Shown here: positions 18,185-26,497 of the stretch, in pieces | How the letters are laid out: every line of letters starts with the position of its first letter | How positions within the stretch are numbered: position 1 is the stretch's first letter | From: Chitinophaga oryzae | GTDB taxonomy: Bacteria; Bacteroidota; Bacteroidia; Chitinophagales; Chitinophagaceae | NCBI RefSeq assembly: GCF_012516375.2 | Contig: NZ_CP051204.2 | Location: 6,882,001 to 6,946,000 of the forward strand | Direction of reading: 5' to 3' | Length of the DNA: 64,000 nt | Made by a program: the position numbers and the translations under genes | Notes under the pieces: generated by a model | What the model saw: the letters and a program-made list of their open reading frames with translations, nothing else | Database searches by the model: none | Told to the model about the DNA's origin: nothing

Positions 18185-18302
18185 GAATTACTTTTTATTG
18201 TTCAGCTGTAAGCACCCAACAGGATATGCTTTAAGCGGCTTAAAATAACAAAAAGTATGTTATGGCACAATTAACTGGTAAGAATGGTCATATAAAGACA
18301 AC

Positions 18303-18334
18303 AAAAAAGCCCTCGCATTGCTGCGAAGGCTTTT
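18303..18334 (-). terminator. Terminator of the small lipoprotein gene
   Basis: A hairpin pairs AAGCC(C)TCGCA with TGCGAAGGCTT around a short loop. Read on the minus strand it is followed by a T-run (complement of 18302-18308). It lies 25 bases after the stop at 18360. Confidence 0.8.
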
Positions 18335-18359
18335 CTGTTTATATCAAACTTAAAGGAGC

Positions 18360-18770
18360 TTAGGAAGCGTTGTTGGCCGGGATGATCACAATTTTAAAAC
18401 GCATGTTCACCGTCGGCTTCTGTGCCTGCGTACCGTTAGGCCCGCGCAGTTCCACCAGCAGCGTCCCTGCCTGGTGTATCACATTATAGTATTCATTGTT
18501 GAATACTTCGGGCAACAACTCAAAGAGGTTGTATCCGCCGTTTTGCTGACGGGCAACGGAAACCACCACGCCATCCAGCTGGCTGGAGTTCTGGTCCAGT
18601 TCCGGCACATCGAATTGTACGTAATAAACGCCCTGGTTGTCCAACTTCCATGTCGTGGTAGACACGTCATAAAAAATTGTCTTGTTGGGAATAACCTCAT
18701 TATAGTTTTTGGTACAGCTGGAAAATACTACAGCCAGCAACAGAAGTGGTAAGTATAGCCATGTTTTCAT
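18360..18770 (-). CDS. Small lipoprotein of unknown function
   Basis: The 136-residue product starts MKTWLYLPLLLLAVVFSSC, a classic SpII signal with the lipobox Phe-Ser-Ser-Cys. The ATG at 18770 is used because the upstream codon at 18776 is TTG. The mature part is short and beta-rich in appearance, with no family that I recognise. It is transcribed alone, between the phospholipase gene and a divergent AraC regulator, and has a clear terminator. It could be under the control of that regulator, but no sequence sign proves this. Confidence 0.8.
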   Translation of the reverse strand: MKTWLYLPLLLLAVVFSSCTKNYNEVIPNKTIFYDVSTTTWKLDNQGVYYVQFDVPELDQNSSQLDGVVVSVARQQNGGYNLFELLPEVFNNEYYNVIHQAGTLLVELRGPNGTQAQKPTVNMRFKIVIIPANNAS

Positions 18771-18881
18771 ATACAAGGTGTTTGGTATGGATTAACCAAA
18801 TACAATGCCATAAATATTACATTCCACAAATGAAGAAATCCTGATATTTGTAAAAACATTTATCTTACTAATCTGCGTGTT

Positions 18882-19748
18882 ATGTTATATCGCTTACCGC
18901 AGGAATTCGGCAGTTATCCCGGCATGCATGTCAACCGCGCCGGCAAATCCGCACTGGCATGGTTTAAGCTGGTGGAGCACCAGGCGAAAGCTGAAGGATT
19001 CCTCACTGAAAACACCCTTGTATTCATTATTTCCGGCAGCAAATACATCCATCTTCCTGATGAGGAAATAGTGGCGGCAGCCGGTGATCTCGTATTGCTG
19101 AAAAGAGGCACTTACTTTATGTCGGCGCTGCTGCCGGAGCAAGACGGCGCCTTTCAGGGACTGATGCTCTGCGTGGATGATCATATCCTGCGCTCCTTCC
19201 TGGAAGAAATGGAGGACATCAAAAAAGCGCGTACAAATATCCCCATGGTGTTGCCCTGCTCAGAACAGCTCATCAATGTCCGTAACAGCATCATCGATTA
19301 CATGCAGCGCTCCGGCGACAACACCTGCAAACTGCTGGAATTGAAAATACAGGAAGTGTTCCTGCTGCTGCTCTCCGGCCCGCATCGCGCACAGGTGCTG
19401 GCTTTCCTGCATCATATGTTTGACACCAGCACAGAGAATCTCACCCTTACCATCCGGGAGCATCTGCTGAAACCTTTGTCCCTGCAGGAATATGCGGCCC
19501 TATGCGGACTAAGCCTCTCTGCCTTCAAAAGGGAATTCGCCAAAATATACAACGCGCCGCCTAAAAAGTGGATCAACGACGAACGCCTGAAACATGCCGA
19601 TTACCTGTTGCGCAACACACCCAAAAATGTCAATGAAGTGGCCGATGATTGCGGTTTTGAAAGCACTTCCTACTTCATTAAACAATATAAAAGCCGCTAC
19701 GGCGATACGCCTAAAAATGCGCAACGGGCTAAAATTGCTATTTTCTGA
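18882..19748 (+). CDS. AraC-family transcriptional regulator
   Basis: A 288-residue protein with an N-terminal effector domain of cupin type (about 1-120) and a C-terminal AraC DNA-binding domain (about 185-285). The double helix-turn-helix is visible in SLQEYAALCGLSLSAFKREF and in VNEVADDCGFESTSYFIKQYK followed by RYGDTPKNAQR, the family signature. The N-terminal domain resembles exopolysaccharide or melibiose-type AraC members only loosely, so the signal is unknown. It is divergent from the small lipoprotein gene and lies 61 bases before a secreted propeller protein, both possible targets. Confidence 0.93.
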   Translation: MLYRLPQEFGSYPGMHVNRAGKSALAWFKLVEHQAKAEGFLTENTLVFIISGSKYIHLPDEEIVAAAGDLVLLKRGTYFMSALLPEQDGAFQGLMLCVDDHILRSFLEEMEDIKKARTNIPMVLPCSEQLINVRNSIIDYMQRSGDNTCKLLELKIQEVFLLLLSGPHRAQVLAFLHHMFDTSTENLTLTIREHLLKPLSLQEYAALCGLSLSAFKREFAKIYNAPPKKWINDERLKHADYLLRNTPKNVNEVADDCGFESTSYFIKQYKSRYGDTPKNAQRAKIAIF

Positions 19749-19783
19749 ACGCTTTCTGTTATTCCACTGCTCCCCGCCGCCAC

Positions 19784-19791
19784 TATCTTTG
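19784..19791 (+). promoter_or_regulatory. -7 promoter element for the propeller gene
   Basis: TATCTTTG matches TAnnTTTG exactly. Transcription would begin near 19797, leaving a leader of about 12 bases before the ATG at 19810. The -33 region is not conserved. Confidence 0.5.
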
Positions 19792-19809
19792 CCCTAAACG
19801 ATTAAAATC

Positions 19810-20691
19810 ATGAAAACGATTTATTTACTGATTCCCCTGCTGACCGCTGCCGGTACAGGCTTTGGCCAGATGCAACAACTCAACCGCACGGCCATGAAAG
19901 CGCCGGAAAGTGTATGCATTCACGGTAGTGACTATTATATCTCCGATACCGGCGGCGATCCCACCAAAAAAGACGGCGACGGCATACTCTATAAAATGAA
20001 CAGTAACGGCGATGTGACCGTATTCGCCAGCGGCCTGGATTCTCCCAAAGGCACCTGGGTGTTGCATAACATCCTGTACACCCCGGATGTGGATAAAATA
20101 AAAGGCTTCGATCTCTCTACCGGCAAACAGGTGTTTACCCTCGACATGGCGGCCACCGGCAGTGTGCTGCTCAATGACATCGCACCGATGAACGATTCCA
20201 CCGTGTTTGTCTCCGCCACAGACATCAACAAAGTATACATCGTGCACCTGGGCGCACAGCCCCGGTACGAGGAACTGGTATTCGACAACCCGGTAAAAGG
20301 CGCCAATGGCGTGATCTACGACAACAAACGGCAACGCCTGTACGTATGCGGCTTCGGCGCCAACGGCACCCCCAATGGTGAAATCGGATATGTGGACCTG
20401 GCGCAGAAAAACAGGAAATTCGTCCGCCTCACGGAACGTACCGGCTATTACGACGGCATCGCACTCTCCAAACACAATACGCTGCTGATATCCGACTGGG
20501 TGGCATTCGAAAAGAAAGGCGTAGTGTTGGAAGTAGATCTCAAAACTGGTAAAACCACTACCGTGAATAAAGAGCCTATCTCCGGCCCGGCAGATTTTAC
20601 GCTCAACAAACAGGGAGATGTAGTTACTCCGGCCATGATGGAAGGCAATGTGCTGTTGCTCGCAAAGCCGCAGAGCAGCAAAGAGCGCTAA
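19810..20691 (+). CDS. Secreted SMP-30/NHL-like beta-propeller protein
   Basis: The 293-residue product has a signal peptide (residues 1-19, cleavage near GFGQ). The mature part shows repeated beta-propeller strands typical of SMP-30/gluconolactonase-like proteins: PESVCIHGSDYYISDTGG, NDIAPMNDSTVFVSATD, KGANGVIYDNKRQRLYVCG, YYDGIALSKHNTLLISDW. It may be a sugar lactonase or a binding protein in the periplasm; catalytic metal ligands could not be assigned with certainty. The last dozen codons (from about 20661) fall inside an interspersed GCAAAG-type palindrome, so the C-terminal tail AKPQSSKER is repeat-derived. Confidence 0.85.
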   Translation: MKTIYLLIPLLTAAGTGFGQMQQLNRTAMKAPESVCIHGSDYYISDTGGDPTKKDGDGILYKMNSNGDVTVFASGLDSPKGTWVLHNILYTPDVDKIKGFDLSTGKQVFTLDMAATGSVLLNDIAPMNDSTVFVSATDINKVYIVHLGAQPRYEELVFDNPVKGANGVIYDNKRQRLYVCGFGANGTPNGEIGYVDLAQKNRKFVRLTERTGYYDGIALSKHNTLLISDWVAFEKKGVVLEVDLKTGKTTTVNKEPISGPADFTLNKQGDVVTPAMMEGNVLLLAKPQSSKER

Positions 20692-20810
20692 GATTTTTAA
20701 GACTAAATAAGAAAGCAAAGGAGCGGAGATCATTCAATCTTCGCTCCTTTGCTTTCTCTGTCCGCTTATACTTTATTCTTTGCGGCTTTGCTGCTCTGCG
20801 GCTTGGCGTG
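20661..20810. repeat. Second GCAAAGGAGC palindrome, at a convergent gene junction
   Basis: Outer arms 20661-20693 and 20774-20810 (GCAAAGCCGCAGAGCAGCAA and its complement) flank an inner hairpin, 20711-20730 with 20737-20756. The inner part is nearly identical to 15521-15580. The left arm overlaps the 3' end of the propeller gene. It lies between two converging genes and probably terminates both. Confidence 0.85.
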
Positions 20811-20811
20811 A

Positions 20812-21948
20812 CTATAAGCGTACCTGCACACCCACAGTGCCACCGATGTAAGCTCCGTCAAACTTATCGTTCCTGCGATGTTTCGACCAGATATAATAGG
20901 GCGCCAGATCTTCACCCACGCCTCCTTTGGTATTTACCCAGTTAAAGGTAGGACCTGCAAACACTTCTATGTTATTGCCAAACCGGTACGCCGGGAAAGC
21001 GCCAAAGGAGCTTTTATTGAACACCACGCTGTGAAAGTCGGTGTTGGCGGTATGAGTAGCTTCCATATTGATCCGGAAGTGGGAATTGATAAACAGGTGT
21101 GCACCTATACCGCCGTGAAACACATAGCGGGTAGCGCTGTCGCCTTTGAAATTGTAGCCTATGCCCACTATGCCGTATAATACGCGGCCACCGGATTTGA
21201 AAGAGAGAATAGTGTTTGACATTTCATCCACGCTCAGGCTGATTTGTTTTTCTCCGTTCTTCACGATGTTGATCAGCGCAATGGAATAGTCGCTGCTGTC
21301 GGCGATGTTCAGGAAACCAGCTATCTGCACGCCTTTCACTTTTTTAGCCACGTTCATGAAACCGGCGATCTGCATATGTGCGTCTTTGGTCTGGTTCAAA
21401 AAGCCGGCTATTTGTACCTTTGCGGAGCGGTGGCTGTTTAAAAAGCCCGTAACAGCCACGCTCACGCTGTCGGTAAGATTCATGAAACCGGATATCTGTC
21501 CGCTGTTGCCGTCGCTTTTCTGTGCGATATTGGCAAAGCCGGCCAATTGATATCCCTGCAGTTTGCCGGCATGGTTCATGAAGCCCGTCACCATGGCCCC
21601 ATGCGCGTCTTGCCGCACGATGTTCATAAACCCTGAAATACTGGTACCTCTTGTAAGATTGCCGATGTGATTGGAGAAACCGGCGATGGCGGCGCCGCTG
21701 TTGCTTTCCTTGATGATATTGGAAACACCTGCGATCGCTGCGCCGGTCTCCCCTTTAGAGAGGCCCGCGATAACGTGCAGTGAAAAATGATTGACATAGC
21801 TGGCGGCCTGTGTGCCATTGGTACTAAGTGGATAAACAATCCCCACATGGGCCGGCCTGGCATTGGACTGCCCCGATACATTTATGGTAAAGCTGCTAAC
21901 GGTCAGTAGGGATAAAACGGTCATTCTGGTCAAGGTAGTTATTTTCAT
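20812..21948 (-). CDS. Exported repeat protein with about 11 G-F-x-N solenoid repeats (LA_2272-like)
   Basis: A 378-residue protein with a signal peptide (residues 1-26, cleavage near VSGQ). Residues of about 60-235 consist of about eleven tandem 15-16-residue units of the pattern (Q/A)-(I/V)-x-G-F-x-N-x-x-x-x-x-x-x-x. This pattern resembles the surface repeats of the Leptospira LA_2272 family, by memory only. The remaining C-terminal part has alternating hydrophobic residues that suggest beta-strands, possibly a small outer-membrane barrel. It shares the end-of-repeat motif I-A-D-S-S-x-Y and the C-terminal layout with the next gene, so the two look paralogous. It may be the last gene of the sigma/FecR operon, 73 bases further on. 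Function unknown. Confidence 0.75.
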   Translation of the reverse strand: MKITTLTRMTVLSLLTVSSFTINVSGQSNARPAHVGIVYPLSTNGTQAASYVNHFSLHVIAGLSKGETGAAIAGVSNIIKESNSGAAIAGFSNHIGNLTRGTSISGFMNIVRQDAHGAMVTGFMNHAGKLQGYQLAGFANIAQKSDGNSGQISGFMNLTDSVSVAVTGFLNSHRSAKVQIAGFLNQTKDAHMQIAGFMNVAKKVKGVQIAGFLNIADSSDYSIALINIVKNGEKQISLSVDEMSNTILSFKSGGRVLYGIVGIGYNFKGDSATRYVFHGGIGAHLFINSHFRINMEATHTANTDFHSVVFNKSSFGAFPAYRFGNNIEVFAGPTFNWVNTKGGVGEDLAPYYIWSKHRRNDKFDGAYIGGTVGVQVRL

Positions 21949-22021
21949 ATCTGTGTGTATTAATGCGTACTGATTAACGACACGTCAATGAACAACTACC
22001 CCTATGCAGCTGCAAATAAAA

Positions 22022-23827
22022 TCAGAAAATACTGATGCCTGCCTGCCAGCCTACCCAGCCACGGCCCGCATCTCCGAGTTTGAAAGGATGATAGCCGGAA
22101 CCCGGAAGCTCAGACATATAACCGGCTTTGGGGTCCCATTCCTGGTATAAATGAAACGACATAGCCGGACCTGCAAAAATGGAAAATTTATCGGAGATCC
22201 GGAAGTTCAGTAAAGGTTGTACCCTATAGAGCTGGGAACCTTTTTCATTGCCGGTATACAGACTCTGTCCGGTGATTTCAGCTGCGAGGAAAAGGCGCTT
22301 GTTAAAATTAAACTCCCTGCCGATACCATATCCCAGGGTATATACTTTGTTATCACCGACATTAAGGCCGGCGAGCAGGATGCTGTATAATTTTCTGCTA
22401 CCCGTCTTCCACGCTACGTTGTAGTTCACCACTTCATTCGTATATACAGACAGCTTGTGATAACCGTGTTTTACGATATTGACAAGACCGATGGTATAGC
22501 CGGAGGAAGTGTCCGCAATATTCACCAACCCTATCTGCACGCCTTTGAGATGCCTGGCATAGTTGAAAATAGTACCCAGCTGTAATCCTCTCATCGTACC
22601 ATGACTGATATTCCCGATGGTAGACAGCTGTGCGCCTCCCACACCACGGCCTGCATAGTTATATACGCCGCCTAGCTGCGCGCCGGATATTTCGCCGCCC
22701 ACATAGTTGCCGATGCCGGCTACCTGCCAGCCGTCTGCATTTCCGTGTACGATACCCAATACGCCCTGCGCCTGTACGCCTTCCATATTGCCATGTATCT
22801 GGTTGAGAACACCGGAAATCTGCACGCCATCCGTACTGCCCTGCACAATATTGCTTACTCCTCCCACCTGTACGCCGCGCACGGAATCCAGCACCTGGTT
22901 GTGAACACCGGCGATCTGCACGCCCTTCGTTTTTCCTCCTACCACGTTAAACACACCTCCAAGCTGCACATGCTGCATATTGCCTTTCACGATATTGAAC
23001 ACGGTCCCGAGTTCAAAACCATCTACCCCCGCGGCATAACCGCCGATAAAGTTGATCGAAAATTTGTTGACTACCTGCCCGCTCATTTTTCCGTGTGAAC
23101 CGAGGCCCGGTGTCAGCGAAGCCTGGTAAGGCTTGTCAGCGAAGAAACCGCCAATGTTGAGGCTCTGCATTTTCTGACGGGAAGACAGTACGGTACGTCC
23201 CCACCATGTTTTTTCCACCTTCATATTATGGCCGGTAATTTCCACTACGCGCAGCTGATAACTCACCGGGGAAATGTTCACGGTCAGCTCCTGGTCCTGT
23301 CCCGCATGTACCAGCACAGAAGTGTCGGTGTACAGGTCCTTACTAATGCTGATGGCTGCGGTAGGGGTTTTATCCCGTAACCGCAGCCTGAAATAACCTT
23401 CGTTATTGGTGAGCGTAGAAATGAGTTGCTGTCGTTCGTACACGCTCGCATTCGGTACCCGTTGTCCTGTTTTACTGTCCGTGACGAATCCCGTGACCTG
23501 GTAATAAACCTGCCCGGGCGACTTTTTGAAGAGGATGATATAGTTACCCGATTCTTTGTAGAGATATTCGCCCTCCAATAGCTGGTCCAACGTTTGCCGG
23601 ACCGTTTTATTTTTTACCGAGATACTGACGAGACTGTCCTGCGGAAGAATGTTACTGATATAGGAGAAGAAAAAATTGCCCTGTCTGGAGATGATATTCA
23701 ATACTTCCGATAACTTTTGTTTTTTCGCTTCCACTGTGACGGTCCTGTTCAGCAGGCCCTGCGCCCGCGCGGAAAACGAGAAAGTGGAGATGAGCAGGAG
23801 TATTGTCAGTATTCGGCTAAAAGGCAT
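22022..23827 (-). CDS. STN + CarboxypepD_reg-like + solenoid-repeat outer-membrane protein
   Basis: A 601-residue exported protein. After the signal peptide (1-22) comes an STN domain (about 28-100) like the signalling domain of SusC/FecA receptors and secretins. A carboxypeptidase-regulatory-like beta domain follows (about 108-195, VTGFVTDSKTGQRVPNASVY). In place of a TonB plug and barrel, about twelve tandem 16-residue repeats occur (about 265-450, pattern Q-(L/I/V)-x-G-(V/I)-x-N-x-(V/I)-x-G-x-x-x-G-V). A beta-rich C-terminus of about 150 residues ends with Phe, as outer-membrane proteins often do. It lies 15 bases downstream of fecR, the place usually taken by a TonB receptor. It may be a non-transporting sensor or surface protein. 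Confidence 0.8.
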   Translation of the reverse strand: MPFSRILTILLLISTFSFSARAQGLLNRTVTVEAKKQKLSEVLNIISRQGNFFFSYISNILPQDSLVSISVKNKTVRQTLDQLLEGEYLYKESGNYIILFKKSPGQVYYQVTGFVTDSKTGQRVPNASVYERQQLISTLTNNEGYFRLRLRDKTPTAAISISKDLYTDTSVLVHAGQDQELTVNISPVSYQLRVVEITGHNMKVEKTWWGRTVLSSRQKMQSLNIGGFFADKPYQASLTPGLGSHGKMSGQVVNKFSINFIGGYAAGVDGFELGTVFNIVKGNMQHVQLGGVFNVVGGKTKGVQIAGVHNQVLDSVRGVQVGGVSNIVQGSTDGVQISGVLNQIHGNMEGVQAQGVLGIVHGNADGWQVAGIGNYVGGEISGAQLGGVYNYAGRGVGGAQLSTIGNISHGTMRGLQLGTIFNYARHLKGVQIGLVNIADTSSGYTIGLVNIVKHGYHKLSVYTNEVVNYNVAWKTGSRKLYSILLAGLNVGDNKVYTLGYGIGREFNFNKRLFLAAEITGQSLYTGNEKGSQLYRVQPLLNFRISDKFSIFAGPAMSFHLYQEWDPKAGYMSELPGSGYHPFKLGDAGRGWVGWQAGISIF

Positions 23828-23842
23828 ACGTTGGTGCTACAG

Positions 23843-24823
23843 TTATTTCAGGGTAATATTGTTTCCTTGCTGGTCTACGGTGATACCGTAAGTAAGCGCG
23901 ATAATTTTCAGTGTGCTGTCGAGGGAGCTGTTACTGAAGGTAACGCTGATCGGCAGGTCCCGTTTGGCGGTATTGGCAATGACGATGTTTACGCCGTACG
24001 CCTCATTGAGGATATCTACCAGCTTCCACAGCGGTGTGTTGTTGCATACAAATGTTTGTGTGCGGTAGTAGTTATACAGTTCGTCGGTGTTACTTTGTTT
24101 TACCGGTGCGTCGTCCTTGTCTGTTACAATCGCTTTCTCGTTGCGCTGCAACTGTACGCTATGATGCTGTTTGGTCACTTCTACCGCGCCTGTTTCCACG
24201 ATCACTTCTGTTTTGCCGTTGACGCTTTTGATGTTGAAGGACGTGCCGAGTACTTTTACCGTTACGTCGTTTACCCTGATCACGAACGGGCGGCCCGGGT
24301 CCTGTGCTACGTTGAAGAAGGCCTCGCCTTCCAGTTTCACGTGTCTTTCTTTTGCGAAAGAGTTCGCGTAACTGATAGAGGATTGTTTGTTCAGCGTCAC
24401 GAAAGAGCCGTCCGGCAGGGTGTCCAGCCTGACAGTGTTGGTGGCGTAAACGGTATGTTGCGGCCGGGATGATTTCATGAACCAGAATCCGGCAGCGCCC
24501 AACAGTACCAGCAAAGTAGCTGCTATGGCGAGGTTACGGCGCCAGGTAGAGAAATCGGTTTTGATGACGCGGGCGCCGCCGGTATTTTCGTTGGCGCCTA
24601 CCCGTTGTTGAAAGCGTTTCCAGGCGTCGTCTTCATTAACAGTGCTAACGGCCGCCAGTTTTTTACTTTCGTCCCAGATAAGCCGGAAGTGCTCATAGTA
24701 TTTGGCATTGGCGCTATCGGCCGCCATCCATGCCTCCACGGATTGTTGTTCTGCCGGCGTGGTGATGCCTAACATGAATTTTACCAGCAGATCGTCATTT
24801 ATATGGTCAGGTTGCTTTTTCAC
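23843..24823 (-). CDS. FecR-family anti-sigma factor
   Basis: The 326-residue protein has an N-terminal cytoplasmic sigma-binding region (about 1-85), one membrane segment (NLAIAATLLVLLGAAGFWFM, about 92-111) and a periplasmic FecR domain with the typical GSFVTLNKQSSISY and VKLEGEAFFNVAQDPGRPFVI segments. The C-terminal DUF4974 domain (about 255-326) is also present. FecR proteins hold an ECF sigma factor and release it on a signal from an STN-bearing outer-membrane protein. Gene order sigma, FecR, STN protein is canonical, with only 10 bases to the sigma gene. Confidence 0.95.
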   Translation of the reverse strand: MKKQPDHINDDLLVKFMLGITTPAEQQSVEAWMAADSANAKYYEHFRLIWDESKKLAAVSTVNEDDAWKRFQQRVGANENTGGARVIKTDFSTWRRNLAIAATLLVLLGAAGFWFMKSSRPQHTVYATNTVRLDTLPDGSFVTLNKQSSISYANSFAKERHVKLEGEAFFNVAQDPGRPFVIRVNDVTVKVLGTSFNIKSVNGKTEVIVETGAVEVTKQHHSVQLQRNEKAIVTDKDDAPVKQSNTDELYNYYRTQTFVCNNTPLWKLVDILNEAYGVNIVIANTAKRDLPISVTFSNSSLDSTLKIIALTYGITVDQQGNNITLK

Positions 24824-24833
24824 GGTAGAAGGT

Positions 24834-25409
24834 TTAGAGATGGAGCAATATTAACAACAGGGGAAGAAAGTCCACCAGGTTGAGCCGCAGCAGCTTCAGC
24901 GCTTTGCCCATCTGGTTCTCCACCGTTTTCACCGATATATCAAGCTTATCGGCGATCTCCTGGTATTTTAGTTCTTCGAAGCGGCTCAACTGGAAGATGG
25001 TCCTGCATTTTTCCGGGAGATCACGAAGTGCTTTGTGCAGCTTTTCTTCCAGTTCCCGCATGGTCACTTTCCCGGAAGTATTACCGGTATCCCTGTTATT
25101 GCTCATTTGATATTGCGTGTGTGCCTGATGCGTGGCTTTTACTTTCTGATGCCGCAGGTAATTGATACTTTCGTGATATACTGCCCTGTAAAGGTAACCG
25201 GAGATCGTTTGTTTGATCTTTATATCTCCTGATTTCTCCCACAGTTTACAGAATACATTCTGCACCATTTCTTCCGCCATCACTTCATCTTTCAATATGG
25301 TACAGGCATAGGCATGCAAGCCTTTAAAATGGGTTTTAAATGCCTGTTCAAAAGTTAATACGTCTTCTTTTTCCAGTAACGAAGTATCACCTGGATGTTG
25401 CAACTCCAT
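24834..25409 (-). CDS. ECF RNA polymerase sigma factor
   Basis: A sigma-70 region 2 (LTFEQAFKTHFKGLHAYACTILKD with EEMVQNVFCKLWE) and a region 4 (LPEKCRTIFQLSRFEELKYQEIADKLDISVKTVENQMGKAL) make this a typical Bacteroidota ECF factor of the type paired with FecR. The ATG at 25409 (191 residues) is preferred over the upstream GTG at 25478 because a TATCTTTG promoter element lies at 25433-25440, between them. The factor would direct transcription of its own operon and perhaps other genes after the anti-sigma factor is relieved. Confidence 0.94.
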   Translation of the reverse strand: MELQHPGDTSLLEKEDVLTFEQAFKTHFKGLHAYACTILKDEVMAEEMVQNVFCKLWEKSGDIKIKQTISGYLYRAVYHESINYLRHQKVKATHQAHTQYQMSNNRDTGNTSGKVTMRELEEKLHKALRDLPEKCRTIFQLSRFEELKYQEIADKLDISVKTVENQMGKALKLLRLNLVDFLPLLLILLHL

Positions 25410-25432
25410 GCGTAGGTTTTGATAACTATAGT

Positions 25433-25440
25433 CAAAGATA
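25433..25440 (-). promoter_or_regulatory. -7 promoter element for the sigma/FecR operon
   Basis: On the minus strand this reads TATCTTTG, an exact TAnnTTTG match. The start point would fall near 25426, about 17 bases before the ATG at 25409. This supports that start codon. Confidence 0.55.
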
Positions 25441-25518
25441 ATTCCTTCTGCCAATTGAAATGCTTTCCAAGACGACACCTGAAGATAAGGTTACCCCTAT
25501 GGAGCGCTGAAAATTTTT

Positions 25519-25770
25519 CACGCAAAGGCGCTAAGCAGCTAAGGTGCAAAGGTGCGGAAAATACATTATCATAAACATTAAATTATTAAGGTAAGCGTAA
25601 CAACAGATTGATGAAGCAGACATTAGCCGGCCCCAAACTTATCATGATTGCTTAATAAGCCTGCCGCCCTTAGCGTGCAAACACTGGTCCTTTGCGCCTT
25701 TGCTGCTTAGCGCCTTAGCGTGCAAACACCGGTCCTTTGCGCTTTTGCTGCTTAGCGCCTTTGCGTGAAC
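25519..25770. repeat. CGCAAAGG/TTAGCGCC repeats with a 45-bp tandem pair
   Basis: The 413-base gap 25410-25822 has no gene. CACGCAAAGGCGCTAAGCAG at 25519-25538 is the inverted partner of a block near 25748-25767. Two 45-bp direct repeats, 25670-25714 and 25715-25759, differ at two positions (TTAGCGTGCAAACAC, then GGTCCTTTGCGC). A partial third copy follows. This is a third member of the interspersed repeat style of this window, here between divergent genes, so it is not simply a terminator. Confidence 0.8.
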
Positions 25771-25822
25771 AATTTAACATTCTCTTATATATCTATTCCA
25801 TAATATTGCCGAAAACTATATC

Positions 25823-26320
25823 ATGAAATATTTTTACGCTGTCGCACTGATGCTACTGGTGAGCACTGCAGCATTTTCACAGAAGACCGCCTATATTAAT
25901 TTTCAGCAGTTGATTGCTGCCATGCCTGAAACCAAACAGGCGACCGATACGCTTCAGAAATATCAGCAGGAGCTCGCCAAAGACGGGCAATACCTTGTTA
26001 CCGAATATACCAGGAAACTGCAGGAGTATGACAGCCTCGCCACCAAATGGACGCAGCAGATTAAAGAAATGAAGGAGAAAGAATTGCAGGACGCACAGAC
26101 AAGTATCCAGGATTACCGGCAGCGGATGGAAGAGAAATTACAGCTGAAAGACCAGCAGTTGCTGGTGCCGATCATGGATAAAGCGAAAAAAGCGCTGAAA
26201 GCGGTAGCTTCCGAAAAAGGCTACTCGATGGTGATCGATAATTCGAAGGAAGAAGTGTTGATCGGTTCAGAGGCCGACGACCTGATGATACCGGTAAAAG
26301 CGAAGCTGGGATTGAAATAA
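25823..26320 (+). CDS. OmpH/Skp-family periplasmic chaperone
   Basis: A 165-residue protein with a signal peptide (MKYFYAVALMLLVSTAAFSQ) and a long charged coiled-coil middle (about 45-125), followed by a terminal beta part (GYSMVIDNSKEEVLIG). This is the arrangement of Skp/OmpH, which holds unfolded outer-membrane proteins in the periplasm. The mature start KTAYINFQQLIAAMPE matches the family. It stands alone, divergent from the sigma operon. A TAATATTG element 25-30 bases upstream could be its promoter. Confidence 0.9.
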   Translation: MKYFYAVALMLLVSTAAFSQKTAYINFQQLIAAMPETKQATDTLQKYQQELAKDGQYLVTEYTRKLQEYDSLATKWTQQIKEMKEKELQDAQTSIQDYRQRMEEKLQLKDQQLLVPIMDKAKKALKAVASEKGYSMVIDNSKEEVLIGSEADDLMIPVKAKLGLK

Positions 26321-26497
26321 TTTGCGAATTTGGTTATTTAGATATTGAGTGGGGCTGTTAATTTGATAAGTTGCCTGCAGTGTTGAAGAAGCTCCTCTCC
26401 TACCGCCATTCACGGAAAAAGTAACTTTCCTGTAACAACCCGATCAATTAAATGGTCCTACTCAATATCTAAACAACAAAATATCTAAATTCCTGAA

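Noticed and set aside
25670..25759. CRISPR-like array
   Set aside because: The two 45-bp repeats are directly adjacent with no spacer and no cas gene nearby. No CRISPR array was seen anywhere in the window.
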